5,604 nt of DNA from Gemmataceae bacterium. GTDB lineage: Bacteria; Planctomycetota; Planctomycetia; Gemmatales; Gemmataceae. How positions within the stretch are numbered: the stretch's first letter is position 1; each line of letters opens with the position of its first letter. The notes below the pieces were generated by a model that ran no database searches, had not been told where the DNA came from, and worked only from the letters and a program-made list of their open reading frames with translations. The DNA lies in the NCBI GenBank assembly GCA_947490035.1, contig CANLGS010000330.1, positions 1-5,604 of the forward strand. The letters run 5' to 3'. The position numbers and the translations under genes were made by a program. Positions 4,472 to 5,604 of this stretch are shown piece by piece.

Positions 4472-5604
4472 TTACGCGATCTCCTTCAGTTCGTACCCCT
4501 TGCGGTACTCGCGGAACAGCATCGCGTTGGCCTTCTCGTTGTTGGTGAACTTCTCGGTCTTCGTGTCGATGGTGAGCGTCGGCCCGAACCGGCCCTTCGA
4601 CCCGTCCACATCGACCTTGTTCGCCTTCAGGTGGGCGAGCATCGCGGCGAAGAACTCGTTCACGTTCTTGTCGTCGCTCACCTTCGCGTCCTTGCCGATG
4701 GCCTGCTCGACGCCCATCCGGTAGCTGATGTTCGCGAGGTGGCACAGCGACGCCGACAGGTGCCCTTCCGCGATGTCGCAGTTCAGGTCTTCGACCTTGC
4801 GGCTGCGGACGGCCTTCGTGAAGTTGTCGAAGTGGTGCTGATCGCTGCCGCCGGCGAACTTCGCGACTTCCTTGCCGGCCTTGTCGTAGGCGATGCCGCC
4901 GGCGTAGTTCGGGCACACCACGTAGCCGTCGGTGCCGACCCAGATGTTGCCGACCTTCGCGCTCTTGTACGCTTCGGTCGGCAGCCCGCGGACCTCGAAG
5001 ACCATCTTCGCGTCGGTGTAGTCGAACACGCACAGTTGGGTGTTCGCGGTCTCGCCGTCGTCGGCGTAGCCGAACCGCCCGCCGGCGCTGAACACGCTGC
5101 TGGGCATGGTCGTCTTGCCGAGACCCCAACGAGCCTTGTCCATCTCGTGAACGCCCTGGTTGCCCAGGTCGCCGTTGCCGAAGTCCCAGATCCAGTGCCA
5201 GTCGTAGTGAACGGTGCCGTTCTTGCCGACGTTGCGCTTCGGCATCGTCTTCGGGGCCGGGCCGCACCACAGGTCGTAGTCCATCGTCGCCGGCGGCTTC
5301 TGCTCGCCCTCCACCTTGCCGATGCTGCCACGCGGCTTGTAGCAGAGGCCGATGGCGAGATCGACCTTCCCGAGTTTGCCGCTCTTCACGTAGGCGATGG
5401 CGTCGCGCATGCCGGGGTTGCTGCGGCTCTGCGTGCCGACCTGACAGATGCGTTTGAACTTCCGCGCGGCGGCGGTCATGATCGCGCCTTCGTGGACGTT
5501 GTGCGTGGCCGGCTTCTCGCAGTACACGTCCTTGCCGGCCTCCATCGCCCACACCGCCATGAGCGCGTGCCAGTGGTTCGGCGTCGCGATCGAAACGACG
5601 TCGA
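4472..5604 (-). CDS. Gfo/Idh/MocA family oxidoreductase (N-terminus beyond right edge)
   Basis: The frame is open from the right edge to TAA 4474-4472, giving 376 residues. It continues upstream of the internal ATG at 5560 without a stop (DVVSIATPNHWHAL before MAVWAMEAGK), so that ATG is not the true start. Visible residues 7-12 (TPNHWH) and 29-31 (EKP in VYCEKPATHNVHEG) are hallmarks of the NAD(P)-binding N-terminal domain. The dinucleotide GxGxxG region lies off the edge, roughly 60-100 residues missing. The C-terminal substrate domain contains DYDLWCGPAP, HYDWHWIWDFGNGDLGNQG and VHEMDKARWGLG, with a conserved His in GNQGVHEMD. Family members oxidise or reduce sugars, inositols and related polyols with NAD(P); the substrate cannot be told from sequence. 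Many planctomycete paralogues carry a Tat signal, but that region is not visible here. The following gene is on the same strand, but the inverted repeat between them may uncouple transcription. Confidence 0.95.
   Translation of the reverse strand, partial: DVVSIATPNHWHALMAVWAMEAGKDVYCEKPATHNVHEGAIMTAAARKFKRICQVGTQSRSNPGMRDAIAYVKSGKLGKVDLAIGLCYKPRGSIGKVEGEQKPPATMDYDLWCGPAPKTMPKRNVGKNGTVHYDWHWIWDFGNGDLGNQGVHEMDKARWGLGKTTMPSSVFSAGGRFGYADDGETANTQLCVFDYTDAKMVFEVRGLPTEAYKSAKVGNIWVGTDGYVVCPNYAGGIAYDKAGKEVAKFAGGSDQHHFDNFTKAVRSRKVEDLNCDIAEGHLSASLCHLANISYRMGVEQAIGKDAKVSDDKNVNEFFAAMLAHLKANKVDVDGSKGRFGPTLTIDTKTEKFTNNEKANAMLFREYRKGYELKEIA

Noticed and set aside
4446..5552. A 368-codon minus-strand open frame overlapping the oxidoreductase.
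   Set aside because: It is a low-complexity Arg-rich shadow in another frame. The Gfo/Idh/MocA motifs (TPNHWH, EKP, GNQGVHEMD) are all in the other frame.
5558..5560. ATG 5560-5558 as the start of the oxidoreductase.
   Set aside because: Conserved family residues (SIATPNHWH) are encoded upstream in the same open frame up to the window edge.

Overview
The window looks like chromosomal DNA from a planctomycete of the Gemmata group. It is GC-rich. The plus-strand exported protein carries the N-terminal motif LEAFEDRTVP, a variant of the LExLEDRxVP signature seen in planctomycete extracellular proteins. The surrounding families (Calx-beta, WD40-like, heme-c/prenyltransferase-fold and Gfo/Idh/MocA proteins) are typically expanded in that group. 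The assignment rests on recalled family knowledge, not on a search.

Layout. (1) 1-277, minus strand: the first 92 codons of a secreted protein of unknown function, running off the left edge. (2) 278-597: a divergent intergenic region with a 7-bp hairpin and a 3.5-copy 8-bp tandem repeat. (3) About 598-2055 and 2052-3152, plus strand: a two-gene operon with a 4-base GTGA overlap. The first gene encodes a Calx-beta surface protein with a HEAT-like tail and the second a secreted WD40-like beta-propeller protein. It ends in a strong intrinsic terminator at 3194-3235. (4) 3344-4357, minus strand: a secreted protein with one heme-c motif and squalene-cyclase-like repeats. (5) 4376-4464: a 29-bp perfect inverted repeat with a 31-base spacer. 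(6) 4472-5604, minus strand: a Gfo/Idh/MocA oxidoreductase lacking its N-terminus at the right edge.

Two observations stand out. First, a 50-bp palindrome-rich insert (3298-3347) is flanked by exact 7-bp direct repeats (GTCTCGC) and sits in the 3' end of the prenyltransferase-fold gene. Removing the insert and one repeat copy takes out 57 bp (19 codons) and restores an uninterrupted ending with nine extra residues (VKLVEQSYK). The stop codon now used is created at the insertion junction. Second, the Calx-beta gene seems to have its natural basic leader (ATG 641, MSRSKITSALRR...) in a different frame from the rest of the protein, separated by a C7 tract. This could be a frameshift, a sequencing error, a phase-variable tract or translational recoding.

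Most gene products here are predicted to be exported: the left-edge protein, the Calx-beta protein, the WD40-like protein and the heme-c protein. No defence system, CRISPR array, RNA gene or classical transposase is visible. The novelty is in the small palindromic elements and the frame break rather than in a new multi-gene system.
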